DNA from: Glycine soja
Taxonomy: Eukaryota > Streptophyta > Magnoliopsida > Fabales > Fabaceae
DNA length: 64,000 nt
NCBI RefSeq assembly: GCF_004193775.1
Contig: NC_041002.1
Location: forward strand, 11,816,485 to 11,880,484
Reading direction: 5' to 3'
Shown: positions 51,401 to 62,239 of the stretch, one piece after another
Position numbering within the stretch: position 1 is the stretch's first letter
Layout: every line of letters starts with the position of its first letter
Program-made: the position numbers and the translations under genes
The notes under the pieces: model-generated
What the model was told of the DNA's origin: nothing
Database searches by the model: none
Seen by the model: the letters and a program-made list of their open reading frames with translations, nothing else

Positions 51401-53790
51401 AATAATCTTTACACTTTTACATTCTTTGCTCTTCCTATGTTTTTCAGGTACTGTAATCAGAGAAGATATGGGTTTCAACCTAGAAAAGGCTCACAAGAAT
51501 GATCTGGGTTCTGCTACTAAGGTTGTCATAACAAAGAATTCTACCTTAATAGTTACTGATGGGAGTACTCGAGAAGCTGTTGAGAAGAGGGTTTGCCAAC
51601 TTAGGAGGCTTGTTGAGGTGAATACACAGAACTTTGAAGATCCTCACTTCTCACACTTGACCAGTGTTAAGTTTTAAAAGTAACATGATGCATGTTTAAC
51701 ATATCCTGGGATTACCTACACATCTATTTCACATTTTGCAGAATACAGTGGAAAATTTCCAAAAAAAGATATTGAATGAAAGGATAGCAAGATTATCTGG
51801 GGGCATTGCCATTCTTCAGGTACTATGAGTTTCATTTTATTTGTCATGTGACAATCTGTAATTTAAGAATTCTGTTTCCATTTAAGATAGTTTATTTTCA
51901 GCAACTGAAATCTAAATCATAGGTAGGAGCACAAACACAGGTAGAACTGAAGGATAAACAGTTAAGAATAGAAGATGCTCTAAATGCAACAAAGGTATTT
52001 CTTTTTCCTTAGCTCTAACAAGATGATTTGCTGTAATTTAAATGGCTAAGATTCTTAGAACAAGGCAGGCCGCAATCGAGGAAGGTGTAGTAGTTGGTGG
52101 TGGCTGTTGCCTTTTAAGACTATCCCAAAAGGTGGATGGCATAAAAAAACTCCTGGAAAATGAAGAACAACAGGTAATTATCTGTTCCATACTACTAAGT
52201 TTTCCTTTATCGTGTTTGAAGTTTATAATTATAACTAAGCTCTTATTAGTTATCTTACAATCTATTGCAAGCATTCATTTTGTGCTGTGCCTTTTTATTG
52301 ACTGTTCAAGATATGAAAATTTTATCTGTAATATTATCTGTAGATTGGAGCTGAAATCTTCAGGAGAGCATTGAGCTATCCTACAAGAATGATAGCAAAG
52401 AATGCTGGTGTAAATGGCAATGTCATCATAGATAAGGTCCTGATCCTGTTGAGAAACTGTTTCTGTAACTGTAAGAGATTGATTACCAACTAGATATTTG
52501 GATCTTGTGCAGAGTTTAGTTAATTCAACTCATCAACAACTATTCAATTAAAATACATGCTTGAGGCCCCTTATTTCATGCAGGTTTTATCAGACGATAA
52601 CCTGAATTTTGGTTACAATGCTGCTAGAGACTGTTATGAGGATCTCATGAAGGCTGGGATCATGGATCCAACTAAGGTATGACCATTTGAATGCCTTTTA
52701 CATAAGGGAAAACAATAAGTAAATTTTCTCAAACTAGTTATTCACTGTAAGCATTTACTGATAATATATTACTAAATATCCAAAATCTGTATGCCAAAAT
52801 AAATATCTGATGCTGTTGATTTGTTCAAGCCAGAGATCTTATGATTTTCAATTGAACAAAACTTGGATACAGTTTCTTAAGTGTTATTTTTGTGTTCTCC
52901 AATCAAAATTGGAGTTTCACCTTAATAATCCATGTAATAAAGGTCACAATATATTACCAAGGTGAAACTTCAATGCTGATTGAAGAATAACATAAAAGAA
53001 ACCTAAAGAACTGTAAGTTTTTTGTAGTGATTTAACACCATCAAAATGTCAAATGGCATTGTGTGATCTATATAGCATACCTCAGATAAAGTTGTGTTGT
53101 TCTTATTGTTGTTGTTTAACACCCTCACAAAAATTTTGTAGCAGTTTTACAATCTCAGAAATTTTTTTCTGTTGCTAGCACCAAAATTCAAAACTTAAAT
53201 TTTTGTGTACAGGTGTCGGGTAGGGACTAAAACTTACAATTTTCTCGTATAGAGACTAAAACTTAAAATGAGAACAACTATAGGGGTCAAGTAAATAATT
53301 TAACCAATGAACAACAAAATGGAATAAAAACAGGAATGCAAATTGGTACTAGTATAAAATATGAAGGAGCACCTGCCAATTTTGCAGTGGAGGTGCATTT
53401 TAAGGTTTTGCACAAGATGACCAATTCTATTATCTTGAAAAATTGCTGCAGGTAGTTAGGTGTTGTATAGAGCATTCAGCTTCTGTGGCCAAGGCATTTC
53501 TAACATCTAGTGCGGTTGTGGTTGAGCGCAAGGAATTAAAGCCCATACCAATACCACGAAGAAAGCCCATGCCCACCTCAGGTAATGAATTAGATTCATT
53601 ACCAATACCACGTAGAAAGCCCATGCCCATGCCCATGCCCATGGCTACACCAGGTAATAAAATCTTGCTATGTCAAAAGGTTAACTCATTCATTTGATTG
53701 TGTTTAGTTGCTCTCCTACCATGTTTTCGCCTTATAGGAATGACAGTGTTCAATTTTGGTTACTCAGGTTTAGGACCAATGGGCTTTTAA
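48414..53790 (+). CDS. CPN60B4: Plastid chaperonin 60 subunit beta-4
   Basis: 14 exons by my reading: 48414-48557, 48640-48765, 49372-49509, 49778-49873, 50063-50305, 50811-51045, 51448-51617, 51742-51819, 51923-51994, 52069-52173, 52344-52436, 52584-52676, 53452-53653 and 53738-53790. These give 615 residues. Residues 1-30 (Ser/Pro-rich) look like a chloroplast transit peptide. The rest is a type I (GroEL-like) chaperonin: [18 protein letters not shown] (D83), AGDGSTTS (D118), [32 protein letters not shown] and IEDALNATK (D428), so the nucleotide and Mg contacts are kept. The tail is not the usual Gly-rich end. It is long and Pro/Met/Arg-rich with PIPRRKPMP twice, then a GF end. That, plus divergence from standard beta subunits, points to beta-4, which in Arabidopsis is needed to fold NdhH of the chloroplast NDH complex. 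The last exon rests on phase-compatible GT/AG sites. Read-through to a stop at 53695-53697 is the alternative end. Confidence 0.9.
52860..53000. repeat. Hairpin repeat inside chaperonin intron 12
   Basis: TTCTCCAATCAAAATTGGAG...TTTCACCTT pairs with AAGGTGAAACTTCAATGCTG...ATTGAAGAATAAC. A related one-sided sequence (GGTGAAACTATAATTCTG) occurs near 56717. It lies in the largest intron (52677-53451, 775 bp), so it does not affect the protein. Confidence 0.5.
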
Positions 53791-55800
53791 AAAGGAAATT
53801 TGTACAGTTCAATTCAGCTTTTTGTTCAAGGGTTCAGTGTGATCAATCAAGAAGCACTAGAAATTCACATACGTATACTTTGTATAGATGGTGGCATTGA
53901 TCTATCCTAGGAACCACAAATGAAGTGAATCAAAAATTCAAAATGAAACTGTATGTGACTAAGTGAAGCCGTGAAGGACAAGGGGAAGCACTGAACATGT
54001 ATGCAGTGGAAGGAAATTTTTTGTCACATTCAGACAGTGACTACAGTGTCCTATTCATTTTATTTTTGGTACAGATGGTGGATATTAAAAAAAAATCTTT
54101 TAATTGTTGGAGGGAATGTAAAACTTGTCATCCTATGTTAAAGTGTATTACATATAAAGCAATTTAAAGGAATTATGAATCACATCAGTTTATAAATCTA
54201 ATACATTTTGGGGTCTTCATCTTTTAAGTATTTCTTCATTCTAAAGGGCGAATAGAGAAAAAAGAGGTTCCGAGTTTGAATCTTCCACTAATAAATGATA
54301 AAAAAAATTAAATATTTTGATGCAATGCTTCTTTAACTTCTAAAACTATTTCTACATGTTAGTTGCCCATTAATGGATTCAAAAGATAAATGTTGGTTTT
54401 TAAACAGGGTTATTATATTAGGATATCCGCAAATTCTAAATATTCTATCAACATTTCTAATTTTATTTTATCCCTCTTTCCTTATCATATTACATCACTA
54501 ATCAAATCAATTAATTATCTTTTCCCTCTCCCTATCTCTCTTAAGTTGTATACTCATAAGAGGTGTTCAACAAATATTTTCCTTATAAATATATATGTTG
54601 TTAATAGTGTTAGTTTCTCAAATTATTGGATATTATTAGTCTCTCAAATTAAAAAAGAAATAGTAAATAAATTACTGAAATTAAAATTTATTTGTCACAT
54701 TAAAATTCCTTTTGGAACACACTTCATATTAGTTCATAAAAAGCAAGGGTGTTCAAAAGGGAACCAAGTTGTTTGTAACAGTTAAATGTTAACAAAAATA
54801 AAAAATCACTTTAACCTAAAACCACAACAATCAATAATCTAGAAAAATCACACTTTTTGCCGTTTGGTTTGACTTTGAAATCTTATTATCAAAACCCAAC
54901 AAAACTGCATAGATGTTTCACATTATGTAGCTAATGTTATTTTAAATTTATGATGATTATAGCATGTGATTTATAATCTACTTCTTTCTGTAATAAGCTT
55001 CTAATATGATTTTTGTTGTAATAATTAATAATAAGCATTGAATAATTTATTATATTTTTTTTCTTTATAATCAAGATGCATATTTAATTTTCAAATATTA
55101 AAAAAGGATATACCAATATGTTCAAAAATAATATTAAATATTAAGTGATGTACAAATTATTAAAGTATGTTACAAAAATAATTGATAATATTATTTTATA
55201 ATAATGCTAAATAGAAGTAAAAATAACAGTTTAAAACTAAAATATGTTAAATAAAATTCAATAAAGAATACATTTTATTTTTAGAATAATATAATATAAT
55301 AATTATATAAGTTTAGTTAATAAATTTTAAATTATGATAATAGATTAAAAATCACAAAATCAAATTAAACAAAATCATAAAAAATTAATTTAACTTGATT
55401 CGGATTTAATATTATATTTAAATTAAATTAATCATATTTTTATTTTATATTTGATTCAAACAACTTTTTATCTAGTAATCAAACCAAATCATTGTGTGAT
55501 AATCCTAATAAAAAGAGACGCGATGTGAGAAAAAAAAGTCAAAACTTACTGTTAAAATGGTTGACCTTCAAATCTTAAAAAAATAATTAAAAAAATGGTC
55601 TAATAATTTATTTAATAGATCCTTTTAACATTATATTATAGAAGGCACGTGGTTTATTACTAAAATTTTCTAAACCAAAAAAATCAAACGGAAGTCCAAA
55701 GTAAAAAAAGCAAGAATAAAAGGATGAAAATTGGTTGTAAAAAAAAAACAGAAAAAGGATGAAAATACTAATTTTATTTATTTAAAAAGGTAGTATTAAC
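53791..55800. other. 3' flank of the chaperonin gene and intergenic DNA
   Basis: The first few hundred bases are probably 3' UTR. The remainder is AT-rich. A 131-codon frame at 54390-54785 has no motif, is AT-driven and starts without context, so it is not called. Confidence 0.5.
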
Positions 55801-55908
55801 GAAATTAGGATTGACTTATTTGATTTATTTTCTAATTTTCGCACGAGAATTCACATTCACTCATTGGGACGAGGGGTGGACCGAGAAAACACAATCGAGA
55901 AAACTCCG

Positions 55909-55989
55909 ATGTCTCTGTCTCCTCGCGTTCCCTCTGTTTCGATTCTGTCACCACCGTTCAGAGACATCCACGTTCTCATCTGTTTCTGA
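55909..55989 (+). CDS. Upstream ORF (26 codons) in the 5' leader
   Basis: ATG at 55909 opens 26 codons (MSLSPRVPSVSILSPPFRD...) and stops with TGA at 55987-55989, 52 bases before the main ATG at 56042. The leader here is GC-richer than its surroundings and pyrimidine-rich, as in a plant 5' UTR. If it is in the transcript, it would be expected to lower translation of the main frame. No conservation can be judged here. Confidence 0.4.
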   Translation: MSLSPRVPSVSILSPPFRDIHVLICF

Positions 55990-56041
55990 ATCTCTTCTTA
56001 GTCGATACACTCCCTCCCAATCTCACCTGAATAAGAAGAAC

Positions 56042-56188
56042 ATGGCGATTATGGTGATGGTGGGATTGGGCCTATTGGACTTCCTCGTCGCTGGGGTTTC
56101 TTTAATCATTGGTTTGGGCTTCATTGCCTTCATTGCTTCCATTCTCTGCGCCACTGCGTTCTTCAACAACGCCAAGGACGTCTCCTGA
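56042..56188 (+). CDS. 48-residue small membrane protein
   Basis: The ATG at 56042 has a good context (AAGAACATGGCG) and gives 48 residues, almost entirely hydrophobic from residue 2 to 41 (VGLGLLDFLVAGVSLIIGLG, then FIAFIASILCATAFF), ending in a polar NNAKDVS. This suggests one long or two short membrane helices with a tiny soluble tail. Codon use and local GC are gene-like compared with the AT-rich flanks, and a pyrimidine-rich leader precedes it. I do not recognise a named family. The same frame is open upstream to 55811, but only through non-ATG codons. A spliced 3' UTR is possible, with an exon-like segment beginning near 57178 after GCTGCAG. Confidence 0.65.
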   Translation: MAIMVMVGLGLLDFLVAGVSLIIGLGFIAFIASILCATAFFNNAKDVS

Positions 56189-58659
56189 GATTGAAGCCTC
56201 CATTAAATGGTTCGATCTTGACTTTCACTCTTTCAATTTCGTTTTTTTTTTTTTTGTACAATGACGACAATAAGGTTAGAATCTTGTACTTTGTGTAAAC
56301 TATCCTACTTTTTCACCACTGGGTCGACCTCAGTGGGTTTAATTTCGTGTATTAAAGTAGATTTTCTTTTCATGTTTTGTTTTAAACCGTAGGAATCAAA
56401 GACAGATAACAGTGTTTTGTTTTTTGGGACCGCAATTTTGGATGCAGCGACTATGTGGCCACAGTTGTCAGCAATTTACCCCCACAACATCAAGGATTGC
56501 AACGAAACAGCGACCATATAGCAACTTAAACCCTTGGTTTGTTCTTTATTCGGTTTCTCGTTTTGTTGGGTTAGGTTAGAAACTTAGAATCTACTGTGTT
56601 TATGACTTCAGGACAAAAATTGCGTCTTGAGGTTGTTCTATAATTAGAATTAGAGTTTTGTCTCGATAATTCGTGTAACAAATGTTTAAATTAAAGGTTA
56701 GCATAGATTCCTGAGGTGAAACTATAATTCTGATTAAAGAACAACATTGAAAACATATGGGGAATTTGTTCTAAATTTTTCCCTTATATTTTTATTTGTG
56801 TGGAATAAGAATGCTTTTGTATCCTAGATTGTGATTATGGAGCTGTAAGCTTAATTATTAGATCAGGATTTGTTGCTAATTAGGAATTTGTATCCTAGAT
56901 TGTGATTATGGAGCTGTAAACTTAACTATTAGATTAGGAATTTGTTCCTAATTGGGGTTTTGCCCTCGTTGTCTCTTAACATTGATCTGTCCTGTCATGG
57001 AATTTTGCCATTTATGATTATTCAATATTTATTTCTCTGCACTTTAGGATTTCAGACTTAATTTATTTCTTATTGTTCCAATTTTAAGTTCAGTTTTCAA
57101 TGTAGAAATTCTTTGTACCCGTGGAGGTAGATAGAAATAGAATACAGCCTTTATCCTCACAAGTTCTGCTGCTGCAGGCACAAACTCAACAAATTTATGA
57201 TATATTCAGCTTAGGAAAGAAAGTGAAAGGAATGAAAAAGAAGTGTTTAACTGTTTGGAGCTGAGCAAGTTCCAGAAGCACCATCATCTATCCATCGAAA
57301 CATTCATAAACTTCAAAATCATTGATTTTCTTTTACCAGGGTGATTTATTTGTTTCCATTTGGTTTAAGGGCGTGAAAGACGAAGTAGGATAGAGAATTT
57401 TGAGTTTTACCATGTTGGAACTAAGGGCCTCTAATGTTTGTGTTACAAAAATTTTGATAATTACGTAATTTTAAGGATTGGATTAATTCATTGATAATTA
57501 AGGATATTGTGAAGTTTTTTTGACATCTCACATAAGGATTGTATGAAAATTATTTGAAGCATTACATCTTGAAATGTCATTCAAAATTAAACTTTGACAA
57601 TTTTGAAGTTTGTGAACTTTTCAGTATGCCAAAGTATTAAAACAAAATAAAAGCACCGACCACAAAACATAACAAATTTTTGAAAAGTTGATTGTCATGC
57701 GGATTAAGCAATTCTAGAATAAGACAGACACACTACACAACGACTTCATGCATTAGTGAAAATTCGTGATGTTCACCCTAACACCTGAGGAAGAAGAATC
57801 TACGCATCACATAAGCTCTGATTAGTGTGTCAATGAATAGATGTAACTCTCGATTATTTGAGGGAGTGAAATAGAATAAGTCTCTTATGTTTATTTATCT
57901 TGTTCTTGTTTCTTAGCCTTTTCTTTTTTAAGGGAAAGTTTTACGAAAAACATTTAAAAGCCTTTGAAGGGATGGGATGTATTGGATTAGAATTTTAACA
58001 GAATATTTTAACATAAAAAAAAATCTTGTAGATTTTTAAGTTTTTTTTAAGATTTTTATAATTTAGATTTTAATGGATTTATAATATGAATTATAAAATT
58101 TGAAAGGATTTTATAAATTTATAAAATTTTAAATAACTCCATAAATTTTTAGAAAACATTTAAAATTATAAGAATCTATGAAAAAGATAATGAATAAACT
58201 ACAAATCATTCTTTCACTCACAAAAATCCAATGAACATTGAATACCTTTATAGTCCAAACCACCAAGTAGATGTATAATACATTGATCCCCTACTTCTCA
58301 AACACCAGATGATGCAAATAATCAACAAACAACTCACTAATAAAAGCAAAAACTCTACAACCCAATACCCAATGGAATAAAAATACAATAAACACCAAAC
58401 GTTGATAATATTGACTGCGGTTACTTGTTAGGAACAACAATTGGTTCTAAAATACAGGCTTTGTAGCTTGGTTGATATACCCACCACCAGTCCGATAAAA
58501 GACTTCAACAAACCACACACACATAACCCCGATGACCACGAAATCAAACAAACAAACACCAATACACTTTTTTCTTAACAGGGAAAAAGATCAAAATATA
58601 TTACGAAGACCTATAGTGGCTCAAGATGTACTAGCAAAGGCCAAAACATTACAAAGATA
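56189..58659. other. 3' flank and intergenic DNA
   Basis: Contains two 71-bp tandem units at about 56818-56959 (TATCCTAGATTGTGATTATGG repeated in part) and a dispersed-repeat-like stretch at 56440-56530. No coding region is supported. Confidence 0.5.
56818..56959. repeat. Two tandem ~71-bp units
   Basis: ATCCTAGATTGTGATTATGG begins at 56821 and again at 56892, each followed by GAGCTGTAA and TTATTAGAT/CTATTAGAT-type sequence with small differences. Confidence 0.8.
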
Positions 58660-59054
58660 TAGAAAATTTCAAGGGCGTGGCTAGGTGCACTAAGCAAAAA
58701 TGCTGGTGCACCCAGCAATATTAGAAACTTCCCATTTTGCCCTTGTTATTAAAAATTTTAAAAAGCAAAACGCGGAGTGAACAGTCACTCCTAGCTTCTT
58801 CCGTTTGTCTCTCCTTCTTCCGCTCTCGCTCTCCCACTTCTCCCCTGCGTTCTCCAGTTGCTTGCTGCCACCTTCGTCCATTTTTGGAGCTTTGTTGGTG
58901 CGTTTGCGTCGTCTCCGCCGTCGAGGTCAGTATTTTCTATCTCCCAGCCCCTTTAATGCTTGTATGTAGGTTAGAATGGTCTTAGGGTAGAAGACTTAAG
59001 ATTTTTTGTCTGAGAATCCATGGGAGAGGTAGAAGATGAAGCGTTATTGGAATA

Positions 59055-59345
59055 CAGAAAAACCTTCTTCCGTATTCGTTGAAGTATGAAAATCGTTTGT
59101 ACAAAATAAGGTTCTTCCGTATGAATCCATGAAAGAACGTTCTTCCGTGGATTCATACGGAAGAATCTTCTTCCGTAAGGGAGAATCATTCCTACGGAAG
59201 AATGTTCTTCCGTATGTTTATACGGAAGAACCTTCTTCCGTGTGAACATACGGAAGAACCTTCTTCCGTATGATGGATTTCCTTCTTACGAAATAACCTT
59301 CTTCCATATGAATGAATTTCTTCTTACGGAAGAAGGTTCTTCCAT
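59055..59345. repeat. Cluster of ACGGAAGAA/TTCTTCCGT hairpins
   Basis: At least ten half-sites of TTCTTCCGT or ACGGAAGAA alternate in opposite orientation, so adjacent half-sites form palindromes such as ACGGAAGAACCTTCTTCCGT. Longer arms exist too: TTCCGTATGAATCCA pairs with TGGATTCATACGGAA. The whole ~290 bp could fold into several stacked hairpins on either strand. It follows a gene-like GC-rich leader at 58780-58930. Confidence 0.85.
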
Positions 59346-60751
59346 AAGAACCTTTGCAATCTGATTTTTGATTTTTTTTTTTTTGGTTTGTGTTTTAATT
59401 TATATTGCTTATATGTTTTTATTAGAATTATACATGATTATATCTAAATTAGGTTTGTTGCATAGTATATTCAATGAGTGTTGCTCATTTGTTTGTAATT
59501 TGTATTTTATTTTATGCTTAAAAATAAATTAAAAATTTAAGAAAGGTCAAAATACACGCATAGGCTAATATACATTTCCATCCCTATGGCAAACATTGCA
59601 CACTCTGATCACTGCAATTAGAATGAGAAGCATTAGAATAATTGTATTGAAAATGTAATCTACATCAAAATCAGAATCATTGTACAAGATTAGAATAATT
59701 TGTGAAACCATTAAGAGTTGCAAACAAGGAACTATATTGGTGCTACTGCTTAATCATTATACAGGTTACAAGCTACTATTGATTAATTGAAATGCTAGGT
59801 CAACCACGTATGAAATGGTTGCTTAGCTGAAAAAATATGCTATACAATCCCCTTAGCTAAAAAGAAAATTAGTCTATTCATAAGAGGAGATCAAATCATA
59901 TGAAAAATATAATTGATTCTTTCCTTTGTTGGCTATTCCTAGAAAGCACCAAATATTCAATCTAGGACATAAGGGGGATGTATAAAGATATCTCACCTTG
60001 GTTAGGACCAGTAATGCTCTTATTAAGTTATAAGTCATAAGATTTAGGAAATCTTCTTATCTTACACTTGGTTGTTTTCTATTTTTTTTTTTTGTGTGAT
60101 TAGAAGGAATAAAATATTATGTTAAATATTATTAAGACTAATTTCCTTCAAAAAAATTGAAGACACTTAAAAGGTGGACTGCTCGGTTCTAATAAAATTT
60201 TCTTCTTATTTAAAAGTTAAAATTCAAAATCTTAAATACTTATTCAAGGGATGTGAATAAAATATTATGTTACATATTATTTGAATCAACGGGAGTAAAA
60301 TAATATGCTAAATATTATTGAGACTAATTTCTTTTAGAAGATCTAAAGACACTAAAATATAGATTATTCTGTCCCAATTATGATTTGAACTCATCACTAC
60401 TTGTTTAATAGAACCAAATAGGGCAAATCTTGATATTGAGATAACAATAATGTTTCTGCCCAATTTGCAAAACCGGAATTCCCAAAGAAACCTGCTTATG
60501 AAAATTTCAAATTGAGAATTCTTGGATTATACCAAAATCTTTAGAACTAGCAATTTCAGAATAGAGATTTTACAATTATTTACATTTATGATTGAGCATG
60601 AATGTAACCTATTAATGGCACTCTACTGGATCATTTTCAGCATTCATAAAAACACATCCACAATTTAAATTTTAAAATGAGAAATCCTGGAAATAAGTCA
60701 TTAATTTAGATGTAATAGTCATTAGCCACAAAATTTGCAAGGAATAGCTCA

Positions 60752-61283
60752 GACACACTCATCAATGAAGGTGAAGGATCTTGTTTGCAATCCATCTCCC
60801 CACATCTCAAATCGGTCTTTGGAAGTAAGTGACTTGCGACAAAAAGCAGCAGGAGCCTTCTCCCTCCCACCTATATGACAAAACACAAAGCAACAAACTT
60901 GTTAGATCCAAAAGGCTACAAAAGAATGCCCACTAGTCTACTGACTTAAATACAACAACTGCAAAAACTTGCAATGCAGTCAAGAACATACCCTTCCATG
61001 TCCCATAAGGACCATATATGTTATGGAATCTCCCAATGCGGCACTCAATTCCAAAATCCTTGTTATAATGCTTGCATAACTCTTCTGTTGCAAGCTTCTC
61101 CAGCCCATATGCATCTTGTGGCTATAAAAGTAAAAAATTTAATATGTCCCTGCTAGCCTAAGTATTTTTAAGTGAATAACCAGAATAGCTTGAACAAGTA
61201 ATTCAAAGAATCAGCAACATACCTCAGCAGGCCAGGCATCAGACTCCTTCAAACTCACATTTGTCTCCAACTGTTTGAATTAA
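60752..61283 (-). pseudogene. GME: GDP-mannose 3,5-epimerase gene fragment (three exons)
   Basis: Three minus-strand exon pieces keep correct splice signals and phase. About 61283-61223 encodes FKQLETNVSLKESDAWPAE. 61121-60992 encodes PQDAYGLEKLATEELC... to GPYGTWKG. 60870-60752 encodes GREKAPAAFCRKSLTSKDR and MWGDGLQTRSFTFIDECV, then meets a stop. This is the centre of GME, the NDP-sugar epimerase that converts GDP-mannose to GDP-galactose (ascorbate and cell-wall pathway). The YGLEK catalytic pair and the GREKAP lysine are present. The N-terminal Rossmann part and the C-terminal third are missing, and the upstream end appears to have a stop (CCTTAATTC). Introns are retained, so this is a genomic fragment, not a processed copy. 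It is probably nonfunctional. Confidence 0.88.
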
Positions 61284-62239
61284 GGAACTCCAATCCATCA
61301 CCACTTGGTCCAGCCATTTGATTTTTCTTTCTACTACACTTTAAATTTGGTATAACTTTATTCAACTATGATTATATCAGAACCTAACACGTTTTGCTTC
61401 ACTTCACCAAATTGATACTCCCTTGCTTCCTCCTCTGGTCCTCCAATTCCCATTCCCTTGCTTCACTTGTGTCAACCATTGGTATTTGTGTGACATGCCA
61501 GAAGTATAGTTTTTAATATAAGAAATTCACAAAGTTTATTAAGCATCATCCAGATATAATGCCTATAGATGTTATTTTAAATAGAGAGAATATGCAACCT
61601 GTGAATATAAAATTAAACCATGATTAGTTAATAAGGCCTTTTCAGCCATTCACTTTTATAAAATATTTGAAATAGCTGTAAATGACAATGTCCCGTGAAT
61701 ATGATGACAAGTAAGTCGACAAGGTTAGAGGGAAACTACCCATGCTGAACATCATTAAGTTCATGTCACCTAGGACCATACCCTGTGTCAACACAATTTA
61801 TTGAATCACATATCTATCACTCAGTGCACACATTGTATATATGAATGTTGAGTGTACCTAGATTGCACCATCCCTTACTATTTAAGAACAACATCTCCTA
61901 ACATCACCACCAAACAAGACTTAATACAAGAGTAGAGTGAACCTTGTTGGTGAAAACAAGACCACTACTAAAGTAGAAAAAACACTACTATGCCCCTAAA
62001 ATAACCACTACTATTTTCAGAAATACTCATCAAAATGCAAATAAAAATAACAAAAGCTCTCCTATGATGTTTGACTTGTACTATCTAAATTGCATGACAT
62101 ACCTATTTGTGTTTGATTATCTATAAATTTTTTAACAAATGAGTATTGAGAAACCTTATTTACCAATTATATGATGCATGACATCCCTTACTGTTCAACA
62201 AATTTTTCAAAAAAACATGTTCTTCATGATTTTCAGATC
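61284..62239. other. Between the GME fragment and the mobile-domain gene
   Basis: AT-rich, without recognised coding sequence. Further upstream GME exons were looked for and not seen. Confidence 0.45.

Noticed and set aside
54390..54785. 131-codon plus-strand frame
   Set aside because: AT-driven composition, no family motif, no start context, and rich in Ile/Asn/Lys/Ser as random AT DNA gives.
56440..56530. Possible exon-like GC-richer stretch
   Set aside because: It has no consistent frame and resembles a dispersed repeat also seen near 27480-27600.
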